Below are positions 1 to 8,019 of a stretch of 34,803 bases of DNA, in pieces. How positions within the stretch are numbered: position 1 is the stretch's first letter; every line of letters starts with the position of its first letter. The position numbers and the translations under genes are program-made. The DNA lies in IMG/VR virus record IMGVR_UViG_3300032326_000196, positions 1-34,803 of that record; one strand, given 5' to 3'. The notes beneath the pieces are model-generated. The model was given only the letters and a program-made list of their open reading frames with translations. It did not search any database and was not told the origin of the DNA. The DNA comes from a virus.

Positions 1-474
1 ACCGAAATACAGCGTGCCACTCGTCGTGATCGGACCACCCGTCACCGATACGTCAGCGCTTCCTTGCGCAGTCACGCTGGTCACAGTACCCGTGAACTGG
101 TCAGCCGAGGAGATCGTGAAGTTCGGATACGTGCCGGTGACGCTCGTCGTTCCAGATCCAGTAAGGACAACGGTTTGATCCGGCGCGCTGTTGATGACCT
201 CGATGGTGCCGCTGCTTGTAATCGGACCGCCTGAGATCGAGATGCCGGTGCCAGCCGTCAGCGAGACGCTGGTCACAGTACCCGTGTACTGGTCGGCGCT
301 GCTGATCGTGAAGTTCGGATAAGTTCCCGTGATCGTCGTGGTACCGCCTTGCGTGAGCGCAACGACCTGATCCGGCGCCGTGTTGGTCACCTGAATCGTG
401 CCGCTGGTCGTAATCGGTCCACCGCTAATCGAGATGCCCGTGCCTGCGGCCAGCGCAACGCTGGTCACGCTGCC
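1..474 (-). repeat. 64-residue direct repeats in the fibre gene
   Basis: Two full 192-nt units (283-474 and 91-282) are followed by a partial copy (1-90). Each carries TSV, AGTGISISGGPIT, APDQ and TGTYPNFTISSADQ. The plus-strand anchor ctggtcacagta recurs at 77 and 269, exactly 192 nt apart. A gene of this kind can easily break or collapse a short-read assembly. Confidence 0.85.
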
Positions 475-1995
475 ACCGCCTGCCGTGCTTTCGAGCGTGC
501 CTGCGTTGTAGGTCAGGCCCGATCCGACCGTGACGGTCGCAAATCCGCCGCTGCCGTTGCCAGCCAGTATGAGCGTACCAGTCGTTGCAGGCGCGAAATA
601 AGTGGTCGACTCAAACGCAGCGCTTCCGAGGCCAGAGACTTGACCAGTCGTGATCGCAATCGGCGTGTTCGCCGCCGCCGTGAGACGACCCTTTGCGTCC
701 ACAGTAAACGTGCCGACCGAACCAGCCGCACCGTAACTGCCTGCCGTGACGCTCGTGCTGGACAGACCCAGCGTAAACGTGCCGCTCGTCGTGATCGGCC
801 CGCCTGAAGACGTCACATCGCCGTCGCTGGTTACAGCAACACTCGTCACCGTGCCGCCACCACCACCGCCGCCCGTAGCCGAAAGAGTGCCGCCCGTGTA
901 CGTCAGACCAGTTCCGACCACGACCGAAGAAAACCCGCCCGAGCCGTTGCCGCTCAGGATGTCGCTGCCTGTGGTCGCAGGCGCGAAAAACGTCGTGGAC
1001 TGCAACGCGGCGCTGCCAAGTCCCGTGACCTGACCAGTCGAGATGCTGATCGTCGCATCTGCCGCAGCGGTCAAACGACCTTGGCTGTCCACCGTAAACG
1101 TGCCGACCTTGTTCGCTGCACCGTAGCTTCCTGCCGTGACTGCCGTGCTCGCAAGTGAGATCGAAAAAGTGCCGCTGGTAGTGATCGGACTGCCGCTGAC
1201 TGCGACTGCGCCATCGCCCGTCGCTGCAACGCGCGTCACAGTACCTGACCCGCCACCGCCTCCGGTCGCTGCGATCTCGATCCCGCCAGGCGTGTTCGTG
1301 ATCGTGACGTTCGATCCAGCCGTGAGCGTGTTGAGCTGGAACGTGCCGCCGTCACCGATGAGCAACTGACCAACGCCAGGCGTTCCAGTCAGATCGGTGA
1401 TGCTGTTGATGTTCGAGCCACCGCCGCCCGCACCGCGAGCAGCCAGCAGCGTCCATGACTTCGCAGACCGACTCGGCTTTTCGCGCGTCGTCTCGTTCGC
1501 GATGTAGCTGTCGCCGTTGAGCGATACGACATCAAGCGCCTGATACTCGCCAGCCTTCCACTTGCCGAGCGGTTGAAGCGTTGCAGGCACGGCAAACTCA
1601 GTCCGCGTCTTGACTGCCTCATCCAGCAATTGCGTGATCTTCTCCGGCAGTTCAGCCGCTGCGAGCTGGATGCGCTGCTCTGCGACCTCGAGCAAATGCG
1701 CGTTCTTCTCGCGCTCCTGCATCAACGCCGTGTACTTCGCGCCAGCAGCCAACTCAAGACGACTCAGCAGATCCTTGACCTCGGACGAGATCTTGCCTTC
1801 CAGCGCCTTGACTTCGTTTCCAGCCAAGACCGCCAGCTCGTCACGCAGATGCGGCTCAACGTCCTCAAGCGCCAGCGCTACTTCGTCGCGCAGTTGCGTG
1901 CGCAACTCAGGCAGCGAATCGACAATACGCGCGATTTCCTCGCGCTGCTCGATTGCCAGCTCGATCAGGTGGTCGATCTGCTTTTGCGTGTCCAT
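1..1995 (-). CDS. Repetitive tail fibre protein (C-terminus beyond window)
   Basis: The open frame starts at ATG 1993-1995 and runs 665 codons to the left edge without a stop, so the 3' end is missing. Residues ~1-125 are charged and heptad-like (coiled coil). Residues ~130-175 resemble a small carbohydrate-binding fold (LGKWKAGEYQALDVVS, then SYIANE and W-LLAARG). A glycine-rich linker follows, then tandem Gly/Ser/Thr-rich beta repeats that begin GTVTSV and contain GGPITTSGT. Such repeats are typical of phage fibres and side-tail fibres. Repeat periods are 130 aa (twice) and then 64 aa (two copies plus a partial). The gene lies 3 nt after the portal stop, and a Tfa-like gene and a glycosyltransferase gene sit at the other window edge. 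Role in host binding is inferred; the receptor-binding C-terminus is not visible. Confidence 0.85.
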   Translation of the reverse strand, partial: MDTQKQIDHLIELAIEQREEIARIVDSLPELRTQLRDEVALALEDVEPHLRDELAVLAGNEVKALEGKISSEVKDLLSRLELAAGAKYTALMQEREKNAHLLEVAEQRIQLAAAELPEKITQLLDEAVKTRTEFAVPATLQPLGKWKAGEYQALDVVSLNGDSYIANETTREKPSRSAKSWTLLAARGAGGGGSNINSITDLTGTPGVGQLLIGDGGTFQLNTLTAGSNVTITNTPGGIEIAATGGGGGSGTVTRVAATGDGAVAVSGSPITTSGTFSISLASTAVTAGSYGAANKVGTFTVDSQGRLTAAADATISISTGQVTGLGSAALQSTTFFAPATTGSDILSGNGSGGFSSVVVGTGLTYTGGTLSATGGGGGGGTVTSVAVTSDGDVTSSGGPITTSGTFTLGLSSTSVTAGSYGAAGSVGTFTVDAKGRLTAAANTPIAITTGQVSGLGSAAFESTTYFAPATTGTLILAGNGSGGFATVTVGSGLTYNAGTLESTAGGGSVTSVALAAGTGISISGGPITTSGTIQVTNTAPDQVVALTQGGTTTITGTYPNFTISSADQYTGTVTSVSLTAGTGISISGGPITSSGTIEVINSAPDQTVVLTGSGTTSVTGTYPNFTISSADQFTGTVTSVTAQGSADVSVTGGPITTSGTLYFG
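475..1245 (-). repeat. 130-residue direct repeats in the fibre gene
   Basis: Two copies of a 390-nt unit start at 1245 and 855. They are anchored on the GTVT motif and on the conserved segments TAGSYGAA, VGTFTVD, GRLTAAA and GLGSAA, followed by FFAPATTG or YFAPATTG and GNGSGGF. The second copy is slightly shorter (127 codons). The period is an exact multiple of three, so the frame is kept. Confidence 0.85.
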
Positions 1996-1998
1996 GTC

Positions 1999-4266
1999 TT
2001 AGGCGCTCGGATTCAGTTGACGTTGGCAGACTGCGTAACGTTGCGACTCGTCGGGAAACTCAGCAACGACAGTTGCGTCTCCCATGCAGCGAGTCAGGAA
2101 CTCCTCGCCGCTTTCCGCCGCAGCCGGCGTCGGAAGGACAAACTCCTTTTTCTTTTCGGACAGCTCGCGACGATAAGCCGCAATTGAAGACAGCCAGTCT
2201 TTCGATGAAAGCCGACGAGCAGCAAAGTCTGCTTCGACTTCTGACTTGAGCTGGACCTTGGGCGTTTCATCGGCGTTCTCCTTTCGGTTTAGCCGTTCGA
2301 CAATGGCATTCGCCCAGGTGCGGCCAGCGTCACCACCCCAGCCATTCCATGCCTGCCAGCCTTTGCCTTGCTCGTCCCAGGTTGCGCCTTGCTTGTCTAC
2401 TTCATGCCGATCGAAGTAGGCTTTCATGCGTCGTACAGTGTCGGCAGACAAAGAACGCTTGTTGATGATGTCTCTCGCTCGAGCCAAACCAACGGCGGTC
2501 ATTCCGCGTTCCGAAGCAGGCTTCGACTCACGAACATCCAAAGCGCGCTTTGCGTTGGCCGCCATTGAGTCGTTCGGAACGTAGCCATCCTCGGCAAAGT
2601 CGATGACGATGCGTTGATCGTGCAGCTCGGAGTCTGCCTGCGATGCTTCAGGAGCGGGAACAGCAGCGACTGCCTTTGCATCCGCTGCCCCCTTGGCTGT
2701 CGCGTTGACCGCATCAACCGCGTCCTGCGTGACCTGACCACCGAGCGCAGACGCCATCGCCGGATTGGCTGGCAACTGTTGAGTGACCATGCGGATCGAA
2801 GTTTCCGGCACGCCGTAGCGCTGCGCTAGTTCCGAGATGAAGTTTGCCTCAATCGCAATCTGCTCAAGACGACCGAAAGCGTCGGTGCCTTCCTCGGCTG
2901 CAATCTCTTGCAGCGACTTAGCGCCTTGGCGGTTCTCGTTCAGATTCGCCGCAGACTCGCGCCCGATGTCGATCGTCAGCTTGGCTGGGAAGCGCCACTC
3001 GCCGCGAGTCGCACGCTTCATCGCCTGCACGACCGTCTCACCCTCACGACGCGGAGGCGGCGGGATCAGTTCGCGCGCGATAGCATCGAGGATAACTTGG
3101 TTCTTGATCGGATCGAGCACCTTGTCTTGCAACAGTCCTTGATGGCGCGTGAACACGCGATCAGCCGCCGCAAAGTCAGCGCGAACGCTCGGTCCCTTGT
3201 AGTTCTGTGTACCGAACAGAACGCCTTCGGGAATGCCGACACCGATTGCGATCTCGTGCATCAAGTGCTGGACGAAGCCCTCAAAGGCTGCGCTCGGCCT
3301 CGACGGCATCACCTCGATCTTGTCTGCGCTGCCGAAGTATCGAATGTTGCCGATGTCGCTCAGTTCGTTTTTCTGCGTTTGACCGTTCGGGAGCGTCGAC
3401 GCCGGCGTCGGCGTGAACAGGTTTCTGCCGTTGGCAGTTCCTCGGTCAGAAAATACGAGGGCGGCTTGCTGACTAGCAAAGCGGACGCCAGCTTTCTCAG
3501 CTTCCAGAATCTCGTAGAGCATACGAGCCGTGCGGATTGCAGCGTGGAAGTCAGTAACTCCACGGTATTGATCCACGCGAAACGGATCGTAGTAATGGCA
3601 GAAGAACTGACTTTCGATGTCTTCAGGATCATAATAGACGCCCTCTCTGGTCACGCGGAACACTCGGTACGCCACAGGACGACCGAACTCATTCGTGAAG
3701 ATGCCTTGGAAGTAGTTAGCCGGGTCCGCGCCGAGTGCGTTCGGATTGCCGATGCGCGTGCCAGGTACAAGCTGGATCTTAAGTTCACCATCGACGCGAC
3801 GAATCACAAAGCCGCAGTCGCCGTCAACTGGTCGCTGCTCGGCTGCAAGCTGGATCAGTTTCTTAAAGGTGTGCCGGTTCGTGACGTCGCACGTCTTGCA
3901 CCACTCGTGGAAGTAGTCCGACACAATCGCGTTGTACTCACGATCGCCGGTCGTCGGTGAGTACTCGTGCGGAGTCAGGTAGTTGCCGAACTTGCGGCTG
4001 ATCTCGCGCGCTTCGGGAAAGTTCTCAACGAGGTCGCGAGCTTCCCACATCATGACGATGCGGTCGCGGACGGTCGTGTTCGACTCGGACGGCAAGCCGT
4101 ACTGTTTCGGCGCGTAGAGTCGATTGGTCTGCGCTGCGTTGTAGTTGAAAAGCGCCGCCTGCACGCGCGACTCCATGCGCTTCAGTCCCCACGCCGGCGC
4201 AACTGCCGAGATTGCCTTATCGTACCACGGTGCCGAGGCGATGACCTTTGAAGCGTCGAAGTCCAT
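1999..4266 (-). CDS. Portal protein, lambda gpB family, with extra C-terminal domains
   Basis: This is a 755-residue lambda-type portal, the dodecameric DNA channel at the capsid vertex. The N-terminus MDFDASK is followed by a tyrosine/arginine-rich region with NRLYAPKQYG, DRIVMMWEARDLVENFP and later GVLFGTQNYKGPSVRADFA, typical of the family. I chose ATG 4264-4266, which follows the gpW-like stop directly. An in-frame ATG at 4299 overlaps that gene and has no ribosome site. From residue ~548 it departs from the classical length. It carries a domain with YVPNDSMAANAKRAL, GLARARDI, RRMKAYFDRHEVDKQ and WNGWGGDAGRTWA (~562-660), then a cysteine-containing tail EEFLTRCM...EFPDESQRYAVCQRQL (~721-750). 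Both modules are, from memory, more often seen on phage maturation proteases or other structural proteins. Confidence 0.93.
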   Translation of the reverse strand: MDFDASKVIASAPWYDKAISAVAPAWGLKRMESRVQAALFNYNAAQTNRLYAPKQYGLPSESNTTVRDRIVMMWEARDLVENFPEAREISRKFGNYLTPHEYSPTTGDREYNAIVSDYFHEWCKTCDVTNRHTFKKLIQLAAEQRPVDGDCGFVIRRVDGELKIQLVPGTRIGNPNALGADPANYFQGIFTNEFGRPVAYRVFRVTREGVYYDPEDIESQFFCHYYDPFRVDQYRGVTDFHAAIRTARMLYEILEAEKAGVRFASQQAALVFSDRGTANGRNLFTPTPASTLPNGQTQKNELSDIGNIRYFGSADKIEVMPSRPSAAFEGFVQHLMHEIAIGVGIPEGVLFGTQNYKGPSVRADFAAADRVFTRHQGLLQDKVLDPIKNQVILDAIARELIPPPPRREGETVVQAMKRATRGEWRFPAKLTIDIGRESAANLNENRQGAKSLQEIAAEEGTDAFGRLEQIAIEANFISELAQRYGVPETSIRMVTQQLPANPAMASALGGQVTQDAVDAVNATAKGAADAKAVAAVPAPEASQADSELHDQRIVIDFAEDGYVPNDSMAANAKRALDVRESKPASERGMTAVGLARARDIINKRSLSADTVRRMKAYFDRHEVDKQGATWDEQGKGWQAWNGWGGDAGRTWANAIVERLNRKENADETPKVQLKSEVEADFAARRLSSKDWLSSIAAYRRELSEKKKEFVLPTPAAAESGEEFLTRCMGDATVVAEFPDESQRYAVCQRQLNPSA

Positions 4267-4267
4267 G

Positions 4268-4507
4268 TTAGTTCCCGTTGAAGCTGACGTAAGTGACATC
4301 TGCGCTGGTGCCGTTCTGGTAGTCGATAGCAGCCACGATCTGGCCCAGCATGACGTTGAGGCGGGAAAGGTCTGCGCGCGTGACGCTCTTTCCGTTCAGC
4401 GAGTAGGAGCTGTTAACCAGCACAGCGCGAATCGCGGCCAGAGTCTCGGTCTTCAGCGTGGCGAGCGTGGCAAGATCCAAGCCCTCAAACGGGTTGTCAG
4501 TTCCCAT
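4268..4507 (-). CDS. gpW-like head-tail joining protein
   Basis: A 79-residue protein sits between large terminase and portal, the position of W in lambda. The C-terminal half, GKSVTRADLSRLNVMLGQI, resembles the helical part of gpW-family proteins (a beta hairpin with a Gly-Lys turn, then an R-A-x-L helix). gpW binds at the portal vertex after packaging and prepares the capsid for FII and tail addition. The N-terminal ~20 residues are longer than in lambda W. The stop lies 1 nt from the portal start, which suggests coupled translation. Assignment rests on position plus weak sequence similarity. Confidence 0.72.
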   Translation of the reverse strand: MGTDNPFEGLDLATLATLKTETLAAIRAVLVNSSYSLNGKSVTRADLSRLNVMLGQIVAAIDYQNGTSADVTYVSFNGN

Positions 4508-4508
4508 A

Positions 4509-4530
4509 CTTTAACGCCAAAACGTTAAAG
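4509..4530 (-). promoter_or_regulatory. Perfect hairpin just before the gpW-like start codon
   Basis: CTTTAACG and CGTTAAAG form an exact 8-bp inverted repeat around a 6-nt loop (4517-4522), ending 1 nt before the ATG at 4505-4507. There is no U-run after it, so it is not an intrinsic terminator. In mRNA it would sit across the ribosome landing site. It may control translation or be a processing site (inference). Confidence 0.5.
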
Positions 4531-4555
4531 GCAGGAGCAACCGACTGCGCTAGCG

Positions 4556-6343
4556 TTAATCCTTTTTCGGCGGCGTGTAGCGAATGACGCCGGCGATGGT
4601 CGCCATACAAAGCAGCATGGCCGACGTGTCCAGACCGTGATTCGGTGCGTTGCTGCGGACCTCGCGCCACTCCCAAACGCCCGTGCGCACCTCGACCTTA
4701 GACTCGCCCTTCAGATGCTCGACGTAGAGTGGGTTGACGTCGGACGGTAACTCCCACTTAAGGTCGCCTTTGCCATCGAGCGCTGCCGCTAGCGTATCTT
4801 TGAAGTAGTCACCAGACCACTCGTAAAAGTAAACGTCGCCGCCTCGGTAATCACTCACGCGAGGCTCGCTGAACGGGAAGTTGATGAGCTGGTCTGTGTG
4901 CTCGTCTCGCATCGTCCAGGTCTTGCGCCCGTAACCACGCATACCGCGCCAGCCGAACTCGGCGCAATCGCGGTCAACGTCGGATGGACGGTATCCTCTG
5001 TCCTGCGCAACGCACGAATCCGGCACAGCGTACCGCCGCTGGATCTCGCGCAGGTGGTCGCGCGTGTCCACGCGGCCAAACCACAACTGACGGTAGCGCG
5101 GACCAGTCGCAGTCGAGAACGCGCCGATCTCGACCCACCAATGGTCGAGCTGACGGTCAAGCGCCATAAATCGGATCACCTCGTTGTCGATCTTTTGGCC
5201 GGCGGTGTACTGCTGCGACGAATAGTCAGCCTGCGTGGCTTGGAACAAGTTGATCGTTTTCTTGACGACCAGCCACGGCTTTGCCTCGCGCTTCGTGCGG
5301 AAGTCCACGCGCATCTGGTCATCGCCGGTCCGCAGTGAGTGGTTCTCGGCCTCGAGGAACTCCTCGACAAGAAACTTCATCGGACGCGCGACGACTGCCT
5401 CGATGCGGAATGACACGTTCTCCGGTTGCGCGTCTGTGCGCGTTGCAATGAAGCGTCCTGTTTTCTTCCAGGCTTCGCGCGTTGCGTCTGAGTCCGACGA
5501 CTCATGACCGCAATGCACGCAGCGAAAGCGAGTAGATGCGACCGCGCGCGCTACGTCCCATGAGTTGTCGTCGCGCTTTGCCTCGCGGTCCCATACCACG
5601 CCGGCGCGCTGGTCACCGCTGGACTGGTCGAAGACAATCGGATGTGGCTTGTGACAGCTCGGACAGTCTGCGTGCCACTCCTGCTGGTTGCCGCCGACGT
5701 AGCTTGCGTGCTCTACGTTGCCTGTCTGCTCGTCCATCACGCACGCTTGGCTCACGTTGTAGACCTTGCTTCGTCCGACTTCCTCAAACTTGGACACGCG
5801 CGCGACGGCGTGACCATAGACTTCCTGCCAGCGCGGGAGCCAGATCTCGTCGTTGATCTTGTAACGGATCGACTGCGACTGCTGCGTCGAAAGGTTGGCG
5901 GCGTTGAGCGTCAGGAAGAATCCGCCAAAGTAGATCTCGGTTGTCGTGCGATGTGGCCCAGGCTTAGGCAGCATCTCGGCAACTGGTCGGCAGCGTTCTA
6001 GCAGCGGCCACAGCCGCGTCTTGGCGTGGCGCTCGACCATGTCGTCGGTCTGCATTGTCCAGCTAACCGGTCCCGGATCGTTGGCGATGATCCAAGGCAG
6101 CCAGACGTCGGCTACTAGGGTGCCGCCGATCTGAACGGCCTTGCGGAAGTGTACGCGACGGATCAGCGGATCCTTGAGTGCGTCGAAGATCGGAACGAGC
6201 CACGGCGACAAGCGCACGTTGAACGGTCCAGGTGTCGCGTAGCTTTCCGGCAACTGGACGTGCCGCCGCGCCCAGTCGTAAATCGGCGCGCGGTCCGGTC
6301 GCGGGAAACGCAGCTCGGCCAAGGAGTCTTCGGCTTCGGTCAT
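4556..6343 (-). CDS. terL: Terminase large subunit, lambda gpA family
   Basis: 595 residues, close to lambda gpA. This is the DNA-packaging motor ATPase and endonuclease. A Walker-A-like loop lies at ~66-76 (FRKAVQIGGTL), a degenerate P-loop as in gpA. A Walker-B-like INDEIW follows. A four-cysteine zinc ribbon is visible (CPSCHKPH, then FRCVHCGHE), a known feature of gpA-type large subunits. The C-terminal nuclease region includes AQDRGYR with candidate metal-binding acidic residues. The start overlaps the upstream methylase-like stop as ATGA. gpA-type terminases usually work with an Nu1-like small subunit and cohesive-end sites, so cos packaging is likely but not shown. Confidence 0.97.
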   Translation of the reverse strand: MTEAEDSLAELRFPRPDRAPIYDWARRHVQLPESYATPGPFNVRLSPWLVPIFDALKDPLIRRVHFRKAVQIGGTLVADVWLPWIIANDPGPVSWTMQTDDMVERHAKTRLWPLLERCRPVAEMLPKPGPHRTTTEIYFGGFFLTLNAANLSTQQSQSIRYKINDEIWLPRWQEVYGHAVARVSKFEEVGRSKVYNVSQACVMDEQTGNVEHASYVGGNQQEWHADCPSCHKPHPIVFDQSSGDQRAGVVWDREAKRDDNSWDVARAVASTRFRCVHCGHESSDSDATREAWKKTGRFIATRTDAQPENVSFRIEAVVARPMKFLVEEFLEAENHSLRTGDDQMRVDFRTKREAKPWLVVKKTINLFQATQADYSSQQYTAGQKIDNEVIRFMALDRQLDHWWVEIGAFSTATGPRYRQLWFGRVDTRDHLREIQRRYAVPDSCVAQDRGYRPSDVDRDCAEFGWRGMRGYGRKTWTMRDEHTDQLINFPFSEPRVSDYRGGDVYFYEWSGDYFKDTLAAALDGKGDLKWELPSDVNPLYVEHLKGESKVEVRTGVWEWREVRSNAPNHGLDTSAMLLCMATIAGVIRYTPPKKD

Positions 6344-7095
6344 AGCTTAGACCATTGATCAGCCATTGCTTCAGCGATGCCCAAATACGTCTCAGAGCGA
6401 ATCGCCCATCGGTCCTCGCTCGGTGCTAGCTTGTTCTGACCGGAGGCGGTCTGATTTGCCCAGCGACCACTTGCCGGCTTTTCCAGCACGTTGCTCGGTA
6501 TGAGCAGCGGAAGTCCTTTGAGCCAAAGACACGTTGACTTGCTTTCGGGATGGCCGAACTGCCAAGGCTGGATGATCTGCTCAGGTCGCCGGATTCGCGT
6601 CGAGATACAGCCAATCGGATTCTCCAACGCGATCTTGGCAATCGGCGCATCGAGGAGCAGACGCACAAAGTCGAGCGCCTCCTCGGTCAGTTGTGCGCGA
6701 CCTTCACGCCGCTTGTTCCAATGCAGCCCGGAACTGCAAAGATAGGTGCATGGCGGATGAGCGATCATCAAATCCCATTGCGGTCGGTCCTCTGGTCGAC
6801 CGAACAAAACACCATCGCGCTCCATGTACTCGACTCCGTCCTGAGTAGGTCCAAGACAGCCACAGGCGTCGGTGCAATTGTCGGAGATGCGGCAAACTCC
6901 GTCTGCTTCTGGATCGCATTCACCGAAAAAGCGAACGGGAGTCCAGCCGTCGAGGATGTGCCTGACGTCTCCTTGATAATGCAGACCGGCAGTCTTGGCC
7001 GGCAAGAGATCGCACGACCAAGCATCACAGCCGCGCGCAGTGAATGCGTCACGAACAGCGCCGGAAAACTCGCACGCAACGAGGACACGTTTCAT
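6340..7095 (-). CDS. Cytosine-C5-methylase-like DNA modification protein
   Basis: 251 residues. The N-terminus VLVACEFSGAVRDAF resembles the AdoMet-binding motif I of C5-cytosine methylases (F-x-G). HPPCTYLC at 113-120 carries the Pro-Cys catalytic dipeptide (C116), and ALENPIG at 157-162 matches the ENV/ENP motif that contacts the cytosine (E158). The large target-recognition part of restriction-type enzymes is reduced. Between motifs lies a cysteine-rich insertion (C60, C68, C74, C78, C80) that could bind zinc. Likely role: methylation of phage DNA, for protection or to mark DNA for packaging. Both ends overlap neighbours as ATGA, so it is co-translated with the terminase genes. Confidence 0.78.
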   Translation of the reverse strand: MKRVLVACEFSGAVRDAFTARGCDAWSCDLLPAKTAGLHYQGDVRHILDGWTPVRFFGECDPEADGVCRISDNCTDACGCLGPTQDGVEYMERDGVLFGRPEDRPQWDLMIAHPPCTYLCSSGLHWNKRREGRAQLTEEALDFVRLLLDAPIAKIALENPIGCISTRIRRPEQIIQPWQFGHPESKSTCLWLKGLPLLIPSNVLEKPASGRWANQTASGQNKLAPSEDRWAIRSETYLGIAEAMADQWSKL

Positions 7096-7292
7096 GGTAT
7101 GCGAAGGAGGATGTCGGCCAAGATTTGCCGTGATGGTCGCTCCTCGCCAATCGGCCAGACCAGCGGAGAAAGTGAGACCATCTCGCCCGCTAATCCCCCA
7201 GAGGTTACCTCGTAAACGATCTGCGGCTCGTCTTTCGCGCGATGGTACGGCTGTACGACCACGATGTCACCGACACGGTATTCGCTGATCAT
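7092..7292 (-). CDS. Small hypothetical protein between terminase subunit genes
   Basis: 66 residues, beginning MISEYRVGDIVVVQPYH. The N-terminal half looks like a small beta barrel (a GDIVVV turn as in SH3- or KOW-like folds) and the C-terminus is helical. ATGA overlaps on both sides tie it to small terminase and the methylase-like gene. I do not recognise the family. Confidence 0.75.
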   Translation of the reverse strand: MISEYRVGDIVVVQPYHRAKDEPQIVYEVTSGGLAGEMVSLSPLVWPIGEERPSRQILADILLRIP

Positions 7293-7801
7293 TCTGCCTC
7301 CTCGTCGCTGCCTGCGCCTGACTTGCTCTGCTTTACGGCGTCGGTCTCAAAGCGCGAAAGGTTTGCGTTCACGACTTCTCGGATCTCGTCCAGGATCAAA
7401 GAGCCTTCGACGTTTGCCTCGGCTGCGGACTTGCCAGCCACGCGCGGCCCTAGCTCAACCTCCAGCTTGAGCCGAAGCAGCAGATCCAGCTTAGACCCGA
7501 GCAGCCGCAGCATAGCCTTGACCACCGCGCGGTCAACCACGTCGCCACGCATGGCCGCGAGCTTCACGTCCTTGAGCGCGATGTCGCGTTGCAAGGACTG
7601 TGCTTTAAGTTCCGCTAGGTTGCCCGTGTCCTGCGTGATGTAAACTCGCTGCAAACCGTTCGCGTCGGCCCAGGCCTTTACGTCATCGGCGCTGCCGCCT
7701 AGCGGAAAACCTTCACGCTTGCGCCAGTCGTAAATCGTTTGCCGCGTAACACCAACTGCTCTTGCAAGAGCTGTTGCAGATGTTTTGTTTTCCGTGGTCA
7801 C
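7289..7801 (-). CDS. terS: Terminase small subunit, Nu1-like
   Basis: 170 residues starting at GTG 7799-7801. The N-terminus has a winged-helix/HTH signature (ATALARAVGVTRQTIYDWRKREGFPL), as in lambda Nu1, which binds cos DNA. A following helical region (AELKAQSLQRDIALKD...) suits oligomerisation and contact with the large subunit. The tail is acidic. The gene heads the packaging block, and upstream lies a 218-bp stretch without a gene that may hold the recognition site. The ribosome site before the GTG is weak, so a slightly different start is possible. Confidence 0.87.
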   Translation of the reverse strand: MTTENKTSATALARAVGVTRQTIYDWRKREGFPLGGSADDVKAWADANGLQRVYITQDTGNLAELKAQSLQRDIALKDVKLAAMRGDVVDRAVVKAMLRLLGSKLDLLLRLKLEVELGPRVAGKSAAEANVEGSLILDEIREVVNANLSRFETDAVKQSKSGAGSDEEAE

Positions 7802-8019
7802 GCTATTGCGTCAGGATTGCACTCGGAACAAAAACCGTTTTTTTGCGCTAGGTGTCGGAACCCGCAAGCCTTGGTAATGCAAAAAAGATTCCTTTACCCC
7901 ACCCCCCTCTTTGCATCTGCAATCGCGTGCAACAGCCGGCCAGCGCAACAGCATCCCGCCTGCATCGTTTCCTTGCTCTATACGAGGCGATCGGCATCGA
8001 CCCGCTATGATGGTATAGG
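7802..8019. other. Gene-free stretch upstream of small terminase
   Basis: No convincing gene in either strand. It contains a 7-bp inverted repeat (ATGCAAA at 7877-7883 and TTTGCAT at 7910-7916) around a C-tract on plus (CCCCACCCCCC, 7897-7907), a short A/T palindrome (AAAAACCGTTTTT, near 7830-7843) and no clear promoter. In lambda the cos site lies directly upstream of Nu1, so this is the best place for cos or pac (inference). Confidence 0.45.

Noticed and set aside
1-1245. Tandem repeats considered as a CRISPR array
   Set aside because: Repeats are 192 and 390 nt, in frame, and code for beta-rich fibre repeats; there are no short repeats with unique spacers.
2908-3960. Long plus-strand open frame opposite the portal gene
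   Set aside because: It lies wholly opposite a well-supported gene, its peptide is arginine-rich and low in hydrophobic pattern, and no neighbours on plus support it.
7973-8012. Plus-strand promoter (TTGCTC with TATGAT)
   Set aside because: Spacing between the boxes is about 27 bp, far from 17, and there is no plus-strand gene to serve.
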